From assembly GCF_018918025.1 (NCBI RefSeq), contig NZ_JAHLPT010000007.1:1-64000 (forward strand): a stretch of DNA of 64,000 nucleotides. Reading direction: 5' to 3'. The translations under genes were made by a program, and so were the position numbers. The notes beneath the pieces are model-generated. The model ran no database searches. It saw only the letters and a program-made list of their open reading frames with translations, and was not told the DNA's origin. The DNA comes from Oscillibacter sp. MSJ-31 (GTDB lineage: Bacteria > Bacillota > Clostridia > Oscillospirales > Oscillospiraceae). Positions 8,708-18,501 of the stretch are shown here, piece after piece (the stretch's first letter is position 1; every line of letters begins with the position of its first letter).

Positions 8708-8746
8708 AAGGGGAGCTCCCATACGTTTCGTATGGGAGCTCCCCTT
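8708..8746. terminator. Bidirectional rho-independent terminator
   Basis: An 18-bp perfect stem with a 3-base TTT loop is flanked by T runs on both strands. It separates the transporter gene (plus) from the converging TraX-family gene (minus). Confidence 0.92.
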
Positions 8747-8760
8747 TTGCCGGTATTGCC

Positions 8761-9516
8761 TTACTGTCCGCCGACCATCACGCCGACGTTGCCGTAGAGC
8801 AGGATGCGGACAAGGCCGCAGAGGAAGAGGTGCGCGGGATAGTAGAGATAGAAAAGATATTTCATGCCCCGGCCCGCGCCGCGTGTGCCGTTGTAGCGCT
8901 TGAGCAGCGGAATGGTCAGCCCGGCGAAGAGCTGAAGTATACCGTAGACGGGGTCGATGAAGAGCGCGTAGATCAGCGCGTACATCGCGACCCAGAGCAT
9001 CATGCGCGTCATCTGGCGGCGGAAGTCGCCGCGGTTCTGCCCAATCTCCAGAATGGCAAGCACGGCGATACTGCTCCAGTCGCCCGGGAAGGCGAGAAGC
9101 GTAAGGGCGACCACGGCAAGCGTCTTTTGCCATTGCGTGAGCTCGGGCCGCTCCACCGTATAGAGTCCGACGACGCCGAGAAACAGCGGCCACATCACGC
9201 TGGTTTGGTTGAATACGCCGGTTTTGAGCGGGACAAAGGGAATGCCGAAGGCAAAATTGTAGGCAAAATGCCCGATGACGGCAAAGAGCAGAAGCCGTCC
9301 GGCGTACTTTTTCAGATTGCGGGTGTAGTGGTAGCCCTCCGCCACCATGAACCAGAAGATCGGCGCGGCCATGCGCCCGATGATGTGCAGCAGCAATATC
9401 CACCAGTCCCGCGGATAATCCGGCCAGATCACGCTGGTGAAGTGGTCGACCGTCATGGCAAGCATGGCGATGAGCTTGAGCTGATTGCCGCTCAACCCTT
9501 TATTGGTCTGTTCCAT
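8761..9516 (-). CDS. TraX family membrane protein
   Basis: The 251-residue protein begins with SGNQLKLIAMLAMTVDHF, the TraX-family opening, followed by GRMAAPIFWFMVAEGYHYTRN and about eight hydrophobic segments. It ends with YLFYLYYPAHLFLCG. TraX of the F plasmid acetylates pilin; chromosomal Firmicutes members have no established role but share the membrane acyltransferase-like fold. The start at 9516 was chosen for its GAAGGAG site; longer frames upstream have none. No conjugation genes are adjacent, so a pilin substrate is not implied. Confidence 0.85.
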   Translation of the reverse strand: MEQTNKGLSGNQLKLIAMLAMTVDHFTSVIWPDYPRDWWILLLHIIGRMAAPIFWFMVAEGYHYTRNLKKYAGRLLLFAVIGHFAYNFAFGIPFVPLKTGVFNQTSVMWPLFLGVVGLYTVERPELTQWQKTLAVVALTLLAFPGDWSSIAVLAILEIGQNRGDFRRQMTRMMLWVAMYALIYALFIDPVYGILQLFAGLTIPLLKRYNGTRGAGRGMKYLFYLYYPAHLFLCGLVRILLYGNVGVMVGGQ

Positions 9517-9634
9517 TTTCTCTCCTTCGCGGGCATTGCCGCATCCCAATAGATTGCTTACAGTGTAGCAGAAGCCGCCGCTCTTTGCAAGAGCGCGCAC
9601 AGCGTTGATTTGCTCCAAAATCATTTTTGAACAC

Positions 9635-9663
9635 TTGACAAAAATGAGAAAGGGCTCTACAAT
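9635..9663 (+). promoter_or_regulatory. Promoter of the M13 peptidase gene
   Basis: TTGACA (9635-9640) and TACAAT (9658-9663) are separated by 17 bp, about 70 bp before the start codon. The match to the vegetative sigma consensus is close. Confidence 0.7.
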
Positions 9664-9735
9664 GTCGTTCTCTGCGGCGAAGGGAAGAACGCCGCGGAGC
9701 ATTTAAACGATCCAAGCATCCAAAGGAGAGATGAC

Positions 9736-11277
9736 ATGATGAAATTCCAAAAACGATTTGTGCCGCTGCTGCTCGCACTGGTGCTGACGCTCGGCACGCT
9801 GCCCGTGCAGGCGGCGGCGCTCACGCGCGGCGAGGCCGCGCAGGCGCTGCTCTCTGCCGCGCAGGACTATAACCCCGGCGTGCAGCGGTCCGATATTCTC
9901 AAGGGCTATCCCGACGGCAGCCTTGCGCTCGACGGCACGCTGACACGCGCACAGGCGCTGGTGATGCTCACGCGCGCCTTCGGCGGCTTTGCCATCCCTG
10001 TGGGGGACAACGCCCGCATGGCGTTGCCCGCAAGCAGCCTGACGAATGTTCCCGCATGGGCGGCGGAGGAGCTTTCCTCCGTCCTCGCCGCCGGCCTTGC
10101 AGACGGCGACGCAAACGAGGCTATGAGCGCCGAAGCACTCTCGGCGCTGCTCCGCCGCGCCTACGCCGCCAAGGGAACGAACCTCAGGGACGACTACTAC
10201 GCCGCCGTCAACAAAAGCTGGCTGGACGGCTCCGACATTCCCGCGGGCCTGTCCATCAACGGTCCGTTCTACGGCCTGAGCCTGACGGTCAACGAGCAGA
10301 TCGCGGCGCAGCAGGTGCAGGCGCTGCTTGCCGACTACCTCAGCCGCACCTATGTGGACGAATACTTCTCCGCCAAGGCCAAGTCCGATGTGGAGGAGAT
10401 GATCGGCGAGTTCATCGCCATCTACAAGGAGCGCATTCTGGCGCAGGACTGGATGAGCGCCGAAACCAAGGCCAAGGCCGTAAAGAAGCTCGACACCATG
10501 GGCGTCAAGGTCGGCTATCCCGACAGCTGGGAAAGCTGTCTTGACCGTGCGGAGATCAAGTCCCCCGCCGAGGGCGGCTCCTTCTTTTCCAACGTCATCG
10601 CCATTCAGATGGCGATGAAGCAGGATGTCCTCGCCCATCAGAACGACGCGCCGGACAAGAGCGAATGGATCATGACGCCCTTTACGGTCAACGCCTGCTA
10701 CAATCCCAGCGCCAACGACATCACCTTCCCCGCCGCCATTCTGCAGTCGCCGCTTTACGACGTGAACGCCAGCCGGGAGGAGAATCTCGGCGGCATCGGC
10801 TACATCATTGCCCACGAGATCACCCACGCCTTTGACAACAACGGCGCGAAGTTCGACGAGAACGGCAGCGCCGCCGACTGGTGGACGGCGGAGGACTACG
10901 CCGCCTTCCAGCAGAAATGTCAGGCTGTGGCCGAATGGTACGACGGGCAGGAGGCTTATCCCGGCATCGCGTGCAGCGGCGCACTGACGATCTCGGAGAA
11001 CGTGGCAGACCTCGGCGCGGCAAAGTGCATCGTTGCGGCGGCGAAGAAGCTCGACCACCCCGACCTCGACAAGCTCTTCCGCGCCGTCGCGAACACCTGG
11101 GCGTCCACGACCTCGCGGCAGATGCGCGAGTATCTGGCCGTGACCGACGTCCACGCGCCGGATAAGCTGCGCTGCAACCGCGTACTGCAGACGCTGCCGG
11201 AATTCTACACGACCTATGGTATACGGCCCGGCGACGGGATGTGGACCGCACCGGAGACGCGCGTGAGCGTTTGGTAA
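9736..11277 (+). CDS. Secreted M13-family metallopeptidase with SLH-like domain, internally shortened
   Basis: A signal peptide (KRFVPLLLALVLTLGTLPVQA) is followed by an SLH-like region (about residues 30-150: RGEAAQALLSAA, LKGYPDGSL, LTRAQALVMLTRAF). The rest is an M13 (neprilysin/PepO) peptidase: DDYYAAVNKSWL at the domain start, WMSAETKAKAVKKLDTM, the zinc site HEITHAFDNNGAKFDE and the third ligand in ENVADLG. In ordinary M13 enzymes roughly 250-300 residues separate the DDYY opening from the Y..FS..K block; here only about 45 do. The zinc site is intact, but most of the lid lobe is gone. AAAGGAG precedes two ATGs. It is probably exported and wall-associated. Confidence 0.85.
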   Translation: MMKFQKRFVPLLLALVLTLGTLPVQAAALTRGEAAQALLSAAQDYNPGVQRSDILKGYPDGSLALDGTLTRAQALVMLTRAFGGFAIPVGDNARMALPASSLTNVPAWAAEELSSVLAAGLADGDANEAMSAEALSALLRRAYAAKGTNLRDDYYAAVNKSWLDGSDIPAGLSINGPFYGLSLTVNEQIAAQQVQALLADYLSRTYVDEYFSAKAKSDVEEMIGEFIAIYKERILAQDWMSAETKAKAVKKLDTMGVKVGYPDSWESCLDRAEIKSPAEGGSFFSNVIAIQMAMKQDVLAHQNDAPDKSEWIMTPFTVNACYNPSANDITFPAAILQSPLYDVNASREENLGGIGYIIAHEITHAFDNNGAKFDENGSAADWWTAEDYAAFQQKCQAVAEWYDGQEAYPGIACSGALTISENVADLGAAKCIVAAAKKLDHPDLDKLFRAVANTWASTTSRQMREYLAVTDVHAPDKLRCNRVLQTLPEFYTTYGIRPGDGMWTAPETRVSVW

Positions 11278-11346
11278 CAAAACATCCGAAAAGCAGCTCT
11301 TCTCTCGCACCTGCATATTTTTCGGCGAAACGACAAAATATCTTTC

Positions 11347-11375
11347 TTGACAAAAGCACATCGCCTGTGTTACCT
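11347..11375 (+). promoter_or_regulatory. Promoter of the glycine-cleavage operon
   Basis: TTGACA (11347-11352) followed after 17 bp by TTACCT (11370-11375) lies about 35 bp upstream of the riboswitch. The -10 is a weak match. Confidence 0.5.
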
Positions 11376-11404
11376 TAAAAAGGTAAGTGGATAAAGTGAT
11401 CGGA

Positions 11405-11591
11405 TGATGGGTCACGGGAGAGACCGCGGAATATCTGCCGCGGCGCCGAAGGGGAATGCAGAAGCTCTCAGGCAAAAGGACCGGACTCGGACGACGCTCC
11501 GAAAAGTGCGGCTTGCCGCACGCCGAAGGTGCAACCTGCAAAAATGCGATATGCTGTGTCAGGGAAACTCTCAGGTCATAAAACGGAGGCA
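11405..11591 (+). promoter_or_regulatory. Tandem glycine riboswitch
   Basis: Two consecutive aptamers are recognisable. The first contains CACGGGAGAG, GCCGAAGGGGAAT and CTCTCAGGCAAAAGGACCG. The second contains GCCGAAGGTGCAACC and GGGAAACTCTCAGG. These are the conserved glycine-binding bulges of the gcvT element. The element precedes a terminator hairpin and gcvT. In this family glycine binding favours read-through, turning on glycine breakdown when glycine is plentiful. Confidence 0.95.
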
Positions 11592-11623
11592 CAAAGTTCC
11601 AAGGGGGACTTTGTGCCTTTTTT
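11588..11623 (+). terminator. Riboswitch expression platform: rho-independent terminator
   Basis: Arms GGCACAAAGT and ACTTTGTGCC (with extra inner pairs) are followed by TTTTTT. The 5' arm directly follows the last bases of the second aptamer, so ligand binding could decide whether the terminator forms. Confidence 0.85.
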
Positions 11624-11688
11624 CTATGTCATATTTTAATCATTTTTATGACATCATTCAAGAATGATAATGGAGGAGGAAACAGCTT

Positions 11689-12786
11689 ATGGAAAGGAAA
11701 ACACCCCTGTATCAGACCCATGTGGACGCGGGCGGAAAGATCGTTGAGTTCGGCGGCTTTCTGATGCCCGTGCAGTACCCCACCGGCGTGCTCGCCGAGC
11801 ACATGGCCGTGCGGCAGAAGGCGGGACTCTTTGACGTGTCGCACATGGGCGAGCTGCGGCTCAAGGGCCCCGACGCGGTCGCAAACGTGCAGAAGCTCAT
11901 CACCGCGGACATCTCCGCCATGCAGGACGGCGACATCAAGTACGCCATGTTCTGCAACGACGCGGGCGGCATCCTTGACGATTTCATCGTTTACCGCTGT
12001 GCCGCCGACGACTACTGGCTGGTCGTCAATGCGGGCAACCGCGACAAGGACGCCGCGTGGGTCGAGAGCCATCTGTTCGGCGACGTGGACTACCGCGACG
12101 AGGGTGACGACTGGGGACAGGTCGCGCTGCAAGGGCCAAAGTCCGGCGACATTCTCAAAAAGCTCTGCGCGGAGCAGTACATTCCCGCGAAGTATTACAC
12201 CTTTATCGACAACGTTCCGCTCGACCTCGGCAGCCGCACCATTCACGCTCTCGTTTCCCAGACCGGCTACACCGGCGAATACGGCTTTGAAATTTACTGC
12301 AGGGCTGAGGACACCGTTGACCTCTGGCACGCCCTGCTCGCCGCGGGCGAGGAGTACGGCCTGATCCCCTGCGGACTCGGCGCGCGCGACACGCTGCGGC
12401 TCGAGGCCTCCATGCCGCTCTACGGCCACGAGATGAACGAGGAGATCACGCCGAGGATGGCGGGGCTCCCCTGCAAGCTGACGGGCAAGGACTTCATCGG
12501 CCGCGACGCGCTCGTCGCGCTTGGCGCGCCGAAGTTAAAGCGCATCGGCATGAAAGTGGTCGGCCGCGGCATCGTGCGCGAGCACTGCGACCTCTATTCG
12601 ATGGAGGGCGAGAAGCTCGGCTGGACGTCCTCGGGCACGTTCGCGCCGTTTATCGGCTGCGGCGTCGCGATGGGCTACATCCCGGTTGAGGATATCGAGA
12701 TCGGCCGGCACCTCAACGCCGACGTGCGCGGGCGCATGGTCGAGCTGGAGATCGTGCCCATGCCGTTCTATAAGCTGGACAAGTAA
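11689..12786 (+). CDS. gcvT: Glycine cleavage system T protein (aminomethyltransferase)
   Basis: The 365-residue protein is the usual length for GcvT. It opens with KTPLYQTHVDAGGKIVEFGGF and has AGLFDVSHMGELRL, where the active-site Asp resides, plus TGYTGEYGFEIY. It takes the aminomethyl group from the lipoyl arm of the H protein, releases ammonia and passes the methylene unit to tetrahydrofolate in the cytoplasm. GGAGGAGG precedes the ATG. It is the first gene after the glycine riboswitch and heads the gcvT-H-PA-PB-lpd operon. Confidence 0.97.
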   Translation: MERKTPLYQTHVDAGGKIVEFGGFLMPVQYPTGVLAEHMAVRQKAGLFDVSHMGELRLKGPDAVANVQKLITADISAMQDGDIKYAMFCNDAGGILDDFIVYRCAADDYWLVVNAGNRDKDAAWVESHLFGDVDYRDEGDDWGQVALQGPKSGDILKKLCAEQYIPAKYYTFIDNVPLDLGSRTIHALVSQTGYTGEYGFEIYCRAEDTVDLWHALLAAGEEYGLIPCGLGARDTLRLEASMPLYGHEMNEEITPRMAGLPCKLTGKDFIGRDALVALGAPKLKRIGMKVVGRGIVREHCDLYSMEGEKLGWTSSGTFAPFIGCGVAMGYIPVEDIEIGRHLNADVRGRMVELEIVPMPFYKLDK

Positions 12787-12840
12787 GCATACATACTACC
12801 ACAACGATTTCTACAACAAAAATTTGAGGAGGACAACACA

Positions 12841-13218
12841 ATGAATTTTCCTGCTGAGCTGAAGTATTCCAAGTCCCACGAGTGGGTCAGGATGGACGGC
12901 GAGATCGCCGTCGTCGGCATCTCCGATTTTGCGCAGGACGCGCTGGGCGACGTGGTGTTTATCAACCTGCCCGCCGAGGGCGATTCCGTCACCGCAGGCG
13001 AGAGCTTCGGCGATGTTGAATCCGTCAAGGCGGTCTCCGACATCATTTCCCCCGTCAGCGGCACCATCTGCGCGGTCAACGAGGCGCTGGCCGACGCGCC
13101 CGAAACGCTCAACTCCGATCCCTACGGCGCGTGGATCATCAAGGTCGAGGGCATCGGCGGCACCGAGGAGCTGCTCAACGCGGCGGCTTATGAGGCGCAT
13201 TGCGCCGAGGAGGGCTGA
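12841..13218 (+). CDS. gcvH: Glycine cleavage system H protein (lipoyl carrier)
   Basis: At 125 residues this is a standard GcvH. The lipoyl-lysine sits in GDVESVKAVSDIISPVSG, near residue 64, and the opening YSKSHEWVRMDGEIAVVGISD is characteristic. Its lipoamide arm carries the aminomethyl intermediate from the P protein to the T protein and is reoxidised by the L protein. A TGAGGAGG site precedes the ATG. The stop overlaps the next start by one base (TGATG), coupling it to gcvPA. Confidence 0.97.
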   Translation: MNFPAELKYSKSHEWVRMDGEIAVVGISDFAQDALGDVVFINLPAEGDSVTAGESFGDVESVKAVSDIISPVSGTICAVNEALADAPETLNSDPYGAWIIKVEGIGGTEELLNAAAYEAHCAEEG

Positions 13219-14537
13219 TGGGCTCTTATGTTCCGACCACCGCGGCGGAACGGGGGGGAATGCTTGCTGCCATCGGGGTCAAAAGCCTTGAGGACCTGTA
13301 TCAGGCGGTTCCGCAGGAGATGCTGCTGAACGGGACGCTCAACATCCCCGAGGGCATGAGCGAGCTGGAGGTACGCGAGGCCGTCACCGCCATGGCGGAG
13401 AAGAACAAGGTCTACAAGACCGTTCTGCGCGGCGCGGGCGCCTACCGCCACTTCATTCCCGCCGTTGTGAAGTCTATCACCTCCCGCGAGGAGCTGGTCA
13501 CCTGCTACACGCCCTATCAGGCGGAGATCAGTCAGGGCGTGCTGCAAGGTACGTTCGAATTCCAGACCATGATCTGCGAGCTGACGGGCATGGACGTTGC
13601 CAACGCCTCCCACTACGACGGCGCGACCGCCGCCGCCGAGACCATCCCCATGTGCCGCGACCGCAAGCGCATGAAGGCGTATGTCTCCGCCTGCGCGAAC
13701 CCGCAGGTCATCGAGGTCATGCGGACCTACTGCTTCGCCTCGAACACCGAGCTGACCGTCGTTCCCGCAAAGGACGGCAGGACCGACCTCGATGCGCTCA
13801 AGGCCGCGCTCGGCGAGGACGCCGCGTGCTTCTACCTCCAGCAGCCGAATTACTTCGGTCAGATCGAAGACGCAAGAGCCATCGGCGAGCTCGTCCACGC
13901 TGCGGGCGCGAAGTTCGTCATGGGCGTGAACCCCATCGCCTGTGCTCTTTTGCCAACTCCACGTGAGATGGGCGCTGACATCGCCGTGGGCGACGGTCAG
14001 CCCCTCGGGCTCGACACCGCCTTCGGCGGCCCCTACCTCGGCTTTATGGCGACGACCGCCGCCATGACGCGCAAGCTTCCCGGCCGCATCGTCGGTCAGA
14101 CGAAGGACGTAGACGGCAAGACCGGCTATGTCCTCACGCTCTCCGCGCGCGAGCAGCACATCCGCCGCGAGAAGGCCAGCTCCAACATCTGCTCGAATCA
14201 GGCGCTGTGCGCCTTCACCGCGGGCGTTTACATGGCGGCGATGGGCGAAGCGGGCATGAAGCAGTGCGCACGGCTCTGCACTTCAAAGGCGCACTACTTT
14301 GCCGCCGAGCTTGTCAAGGCCGACTGCAAGCTCAAGTATCAGGGCGAATTCTTCCACGAGTTCGTGACCGAGGCTGAGTGCCCCAACTGCCGCAAAAAGA
14401 TCCTTGACGCGCTCGACGCGGCGGACATCCTCGGCGGCGCGGAGGTGGACGGCGGCATCCTCTGGTGCGTGACCGAGCTTGTGAGCAAGGCGCAGCTTGA
14501 TAAAGCCGTTTCCATCGTGAAGGAGGTGCTGAAATGA
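13218..14537 (+). CDS. gcvPA: Glycine decarboxylase subunit 1 (P protein, N-terminal half)
   Basis: The 439-residue product begins MGSYVPTTAAERGGMLAAIG and contains GAGAYRHFIPAVV, TPYQAEISQGVLQ and HIRREKASSNICSNQALCA, all typical of GcvPA. In Firmicutes the P protein is split; this half has the aminotransferase-like fold without the PLP lysine and forms an alpha2beta2 enzyme with GcvPB. Together they decarboxylate glycine onto the H protein. The start was set at the one-base overlap with gcvH rather than the longer frame inside gcvH. The stop overlaps gcvPB by ATGA. Confidence 0.96.
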   Translation: MGSYVPTTAAERGGMLAAIGVKSLEDLYQAVPQEMLLNGTLNIPEGMSELEVREAVTAMAEKNKVYKTVLRGAGAYRHFIPAVVKSITSREELVTCYTPYQAEISQGVLQGTFEFQTMICELTGMDVANASHYDGATAAAETIPMCRDRKRMKAYVSACANPQVIEVMRTYCFASNTELTVVPAKDGRTDLDALKAALGEDAACFYLQQPNYFGQIEDARAIGELVHAAGAKFVMGVNPIACALLPTPREMGADIAVGDGQPLGLDTAFGGPYLGFMATTAAMTRKLPGRIVGQTKDVDGKTGYVLTLSAREQHIRREKASSNICSNQALCAFTAGVYMAAMGEAGMKQCARLCTSKAHYFAAELVKADCKLKYQGEFFHEFVTEAECPNCRKKILDALDAADILGGAEVDGGILWCVTELVSKAQLDKAVSIVKEVLK

Positions 14538-15964
14538 AGCTGATCTTTGAGCTTGGCACGGAGGGCCGCGGTCTGAGCCTGATGCCTGCGTGCGATGTGC
14601 CGGAATACACGCTCCCCGAGGAGCGCACAGCGCCCCTGCGCCTACCCCATGTGAGTGAAAATGAGCTGACGCGCCACTACACGGCGCTTTGCAAGCGCAT
14701 CCACGGCGTGAACGACGGCTTCTATCCCCTCGGCTCCTGCACGATGAAGTACAACCCCAAAATCGACGAGGACATGGCGGCGCTGCCTGGCTTCACGCAG
14801 CTCCACCCGCTCCAGCCGGTCGAAACGGCGCAGGGCGCGCTCGAGGCGCTGCATGTTCTGGGCAGCGAGCTGGGCGAGATCTTCGGCATGGACGCGGTCA
14901 CATTCCAGCCTGCCGCGGGCGCACACGGCGAATTCACCGGTGTGCTGCTCATCAAGGCATACCACACCGACCGCGGCGACACCGCGCGCACGAAGATCAT
15001 CGTGCCCGACTCCGCCCACGGAACGAACCCCGCCACCGCCGCCATGTGCGGCTATCAGGTGGTGAACATCCCCTCCGGCGCGGACGGCTGCGTCGATCTC
15101 GACGCGCTGCGCGCCGCCGTCGGCCCCGACACGGCGGGACTGATGCTCACGAACCCGAACACGGTCGGCATCTTCGATAAGAACATTTTGGAGATCACGA
15201 AGATCGTCCACGACGCGGGCGGCCTGTGCTACTACGACGGCGCGAACCTCAACGCCGTCATGGGCGTCGTCCGCCCGGGCGACATGGGCTTCGACTGCAT
15301 CCACTCGAACCTGCACAAGACCTTCGCCACGCCGCATGGCGGCGGTGGCCCCGGTGCGGGCGCGGTCGGCTGCAAGGACTTTCTGCGAAAGTTCATGCCC
15401 GGCCCGCTGGTGGTGGAGAAAGACGGCGGGCTTGCCTTCGACTATCCCGAGAAGTCCATCGGCCGCGTGAAGCTGTTCTACGGCAACTTCGACGTCTGCA
15501 TCAAGGCGCTGACCTACGTTCTCACGCTCGGAAGGGCCGGCATCCCCGAGGCCGCGATGAACGCCGTGCTCAACGCCAACTATATGCGCGTAAAGCTCGC
15601 GGAGAAATTCACCATGGCCTACGACGAAATTTGTATGCACGAGTTCGTCATGTCGCTGGTCGATCTGCACAAGGAGACGGGCGTTTCCGCGCTCGACCTT
15701 GCCAAGGGCATGCTCGACTACGGCCTGCATCCGCCCACGATGTACTTCCCGCTCATCGTCCACGAGGCGCTCATGGTCGAGCCCTGCGAGACCGAGAGCA
15801 AGGAGACGATGGACGAGGTCTGCGACATCTACGGCAGGCTCTTCGACCTTGCCTATTCCGACCCCGACGCGCTCCATACCGCGCCGCATGATACGCCCGT
15901 CCGCCGTCTCGATGAGGTCGGCGCGGCGCGCAACATGATCCTGCGCTATTCGTTCGCGCAATAA
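14534..15964 (+). CDS. gcvPB: Glycine decarboxylase subunit 2 (P protein, C-terminal half)
   Basis: This 476-residue PLP subunit carries the cofactor lysine in SNLHKTFATPHGGGGPGAGA, near residue 260. The N-terminal FYPLGSCTMKYNPKIDE and FQPAAGAHGEFTG are family hallmarks. It performs the decarboxylation with GcvPA and loads the aminomethyl group onto GcvH. A four-base ATGA overlap with gcvPA suggests equal synthesis of the two subunits. A hairpin without a T run separates it from lpd. Confidence 0.97.
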   Translation: MKLIFELGTEGRGLSLMPACDVPEYTLPEERTAPLRLPHVSENELTRHYTALCKRIHGVNDGFYPLGSCTMKYNPKIDEDMAALPGFTQLHPLQPVETAQGALEALHVLGSELGEIFGMDAVTFQPAAGAHGEFTGVLLIKAYHTDRGDTARTKIIVPDSAHGTNPATAAMCGYQVVNIPSGADGCVDLDALRAAVGPDTAGLMLTNPNTVGIFDKNILEITKIVHDAGGLCYYDGANLNAVMGVVRPGDMGFDCIHSNLHKTFATPHGGGGPGAGAVGCKDFLRKFMPGPLVVEKDGGLAFDYPEKSIGRVKLFYGNFDVCIKALTYVLTLGRAGIPEAAMNAVLNANYMRVKLAEKFTMAYDEICMHEFVMSLVDLHKETGVSALDLAKGMLDYGLHPPTMYFPLIVHEALMVEPCETESKETMDEVCDIYGRLFDLAYSDPDALHTAPHDTPVRRLDEVGAARNMILRYSFAQ

Positions 15965-15972
15965 AAAACACG

Positions 15973-16000
15973 CAATGCCGCCGCGAAAACGGCGGCATTG
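15973..16000 (+). other. Intercistronic hairpin between gcvPB and lpd
   Basis: An 11-bp perfect stem (CAATGCCGCCG and its complement, loop CGAAAA) lies in the 58-base gap. No T run follows, so it is more likely an mRNA-stability or processing element than a terminator. Confidence 0.6.
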
Positions 16001-16022
16001 CCCTCAAAAGGAAAGAAACACT

Positions 16023-17402
<1,380 letters not shown>

Positions 17403-17455
17403 CATCCTGCCCGCCACGGTCCGGCACGGACCGCGGCGAAGGATGCAAACAGAAA

Positions 17456-17491
17456 ACCCCGCAGGGTCAAATGGCCCTGCGGGGTCGATCT
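17456..17491 (+). terminator. Rho-independent terminator of the gcv operon
   Basis: A GC-rich stem (ACCCCGCAGGG paired with CCCTGCGGGGT, extended by two inner pairs) is followed after six bases by TTTTTTT. On the minus strand the flank AAAACC gives a weaker T run, so it may also serve the converging deacetylase gene. Confidence 0.88.
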
Positions 17492-17508
17492 TTTTTTGCC
17501 GTTTGCGG

Positions 17509-18501
17509 TCAGTCCAGATAGCTGAACGTGACGGAACGGGTCGATGGGGTGAGAGCGGCGAAGGAGTAGCCCGCCTCAAGATAGCCCTCGATGATGGCAG
17601 GCAGGGCCTCGACGGTGGTGGTCTTGGCGCTGCTGTCGTGCATGAGGATGATGGCGCGCCGCGCGGTGCCGACACCCTTGAGCGCGTTGGCCGTCAGCGT
17701 CGACGAGGGCTGAATTTTGGAGAACACGGCGTCGCCGTTGGCGACGTTCCAGTCGAAGTAGACGAAGCCGCGCCGCGTCATTTCGGCGATGAGCTGCTGA
17801 TGGATGCCGACATTATAGCTGTTGACGCTGCCGCCGGGGAAGCGGAAGATCTGCGGCTTGACGCCGGTGGCCTCGTAGATCTGGCAGAACATCTGATTGA
17901 AGTCCTCCAGATATGCTTCGACCGAGGCGTAAATTTTCTTGTAGTCGTGCGAGTAGCTGTGGATAGCAAGCGTGTGGCCCGCCGCGACGATCTTCTGCAT
18001 CCGCTCGAGATCGCCCTCCTCATTTGCGCCGACCACGAAGAAGGTAGCCTTGACGCCGTACTTGTCAAGGATCTCCAGAATTTCATCCGTGCGCGCTGAG
18101 GGACCGTCGTCAAAGGTCAGGTAGACGGCGTTGTCCACGTCCACGGTGCCGCGCAGCGAATCGTCGGCGTACAGCTCGGGGTAAAGCTCTGTGTAGGCGG
18201 GGACCTCGGCCGCCGGAGGCTCGGGCTTGGCCGGCGTAGGCTCGCCGCCCTCGGGCGCGGTCGACGGAAGCTGCTCCTGCATGGCCGCCAGCTGGCTGCC
18301 CGCCGCGTCGAGCTGCCGGTTCAGGCTGCGGACCTGCGCGAAGAGGTAAATGGACAGCGTGGTGGGAATGAGGATCAGCAGCAGCGTCACGGTGAAGATA
18401 ACGTGCTTGAAAAACAGAACGCTGCCGATGTAGGGCTCCTTGTCCTCCTGCGGCTTGCTCAGATCGTAGGAGACGGGCAGTTCCTTTGCCGCGGCGTTCA
18501 A
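17509..18501 (-). CDS. Membrane-anchored polysaccharide deacetylase (NodB domain)
   Basis: The 330-residue protein has a cytoplasmic N-terminus, one membrane helix near residues 32-54 (HVIFTVTLLLILIPTTLSIY), a short coiled coil and a proline-rich linker. A NodB domain follows with the metal/catalytic motifs TFDDGPS, HSYSHDY and FRFPGGS, and a late LMHDS. Such enzymes remove acetyl groups from peptidoglycan or other surface glycans outside the cell. Its ATG overlaps the stop of the bactofilin gene by four bases, linking the cytoskeletal protein to a wall enzyme. The exact substrate is unknown. Confidence 0.9.
   Translation of the reverse strand: MNAAAKELPVSYDLSKPQEDKEPYIGSVLFFKHVIFTVTLLLILIPTTLSIYLFAQVRSLNRQLDAAGSQLAAMQEQLPSTAPEGGEPTPAKPEPPAAEVPAYTELYPELYADDSLRGTVDVDNAVYLTFDDGPSARTDEILEILDKYGVKATFFVVGANEEGDLERMQKIVAAGHTLAIHSYSHDYKKIYASVEAYLEDFNQMFCQIYEATGVKPQIFRFPGGSVNSYNVGIHQQLIAEMTRRGFVYFDWNVANGDAVFSKIQPSSTLTANALKGVGTARRAIILMHDSSAKTTTVEALPAIIEGYLEAGYSFAALTPSTRSVTFSYLD

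Noticed and set aside
11278-11346. Possible terminator after the M13 gene
   Set aside because: No convincing stem followed by a T run was found between the stop codon and the gcv promoter.
9703-11592. 629-codon minus-strand frame opposite the M13 peptidase
   Set aside because: It is a shadow frame: its composition (R, G, V, H rich) mirrors the real gene, and it runs into the glycine riboswitch.
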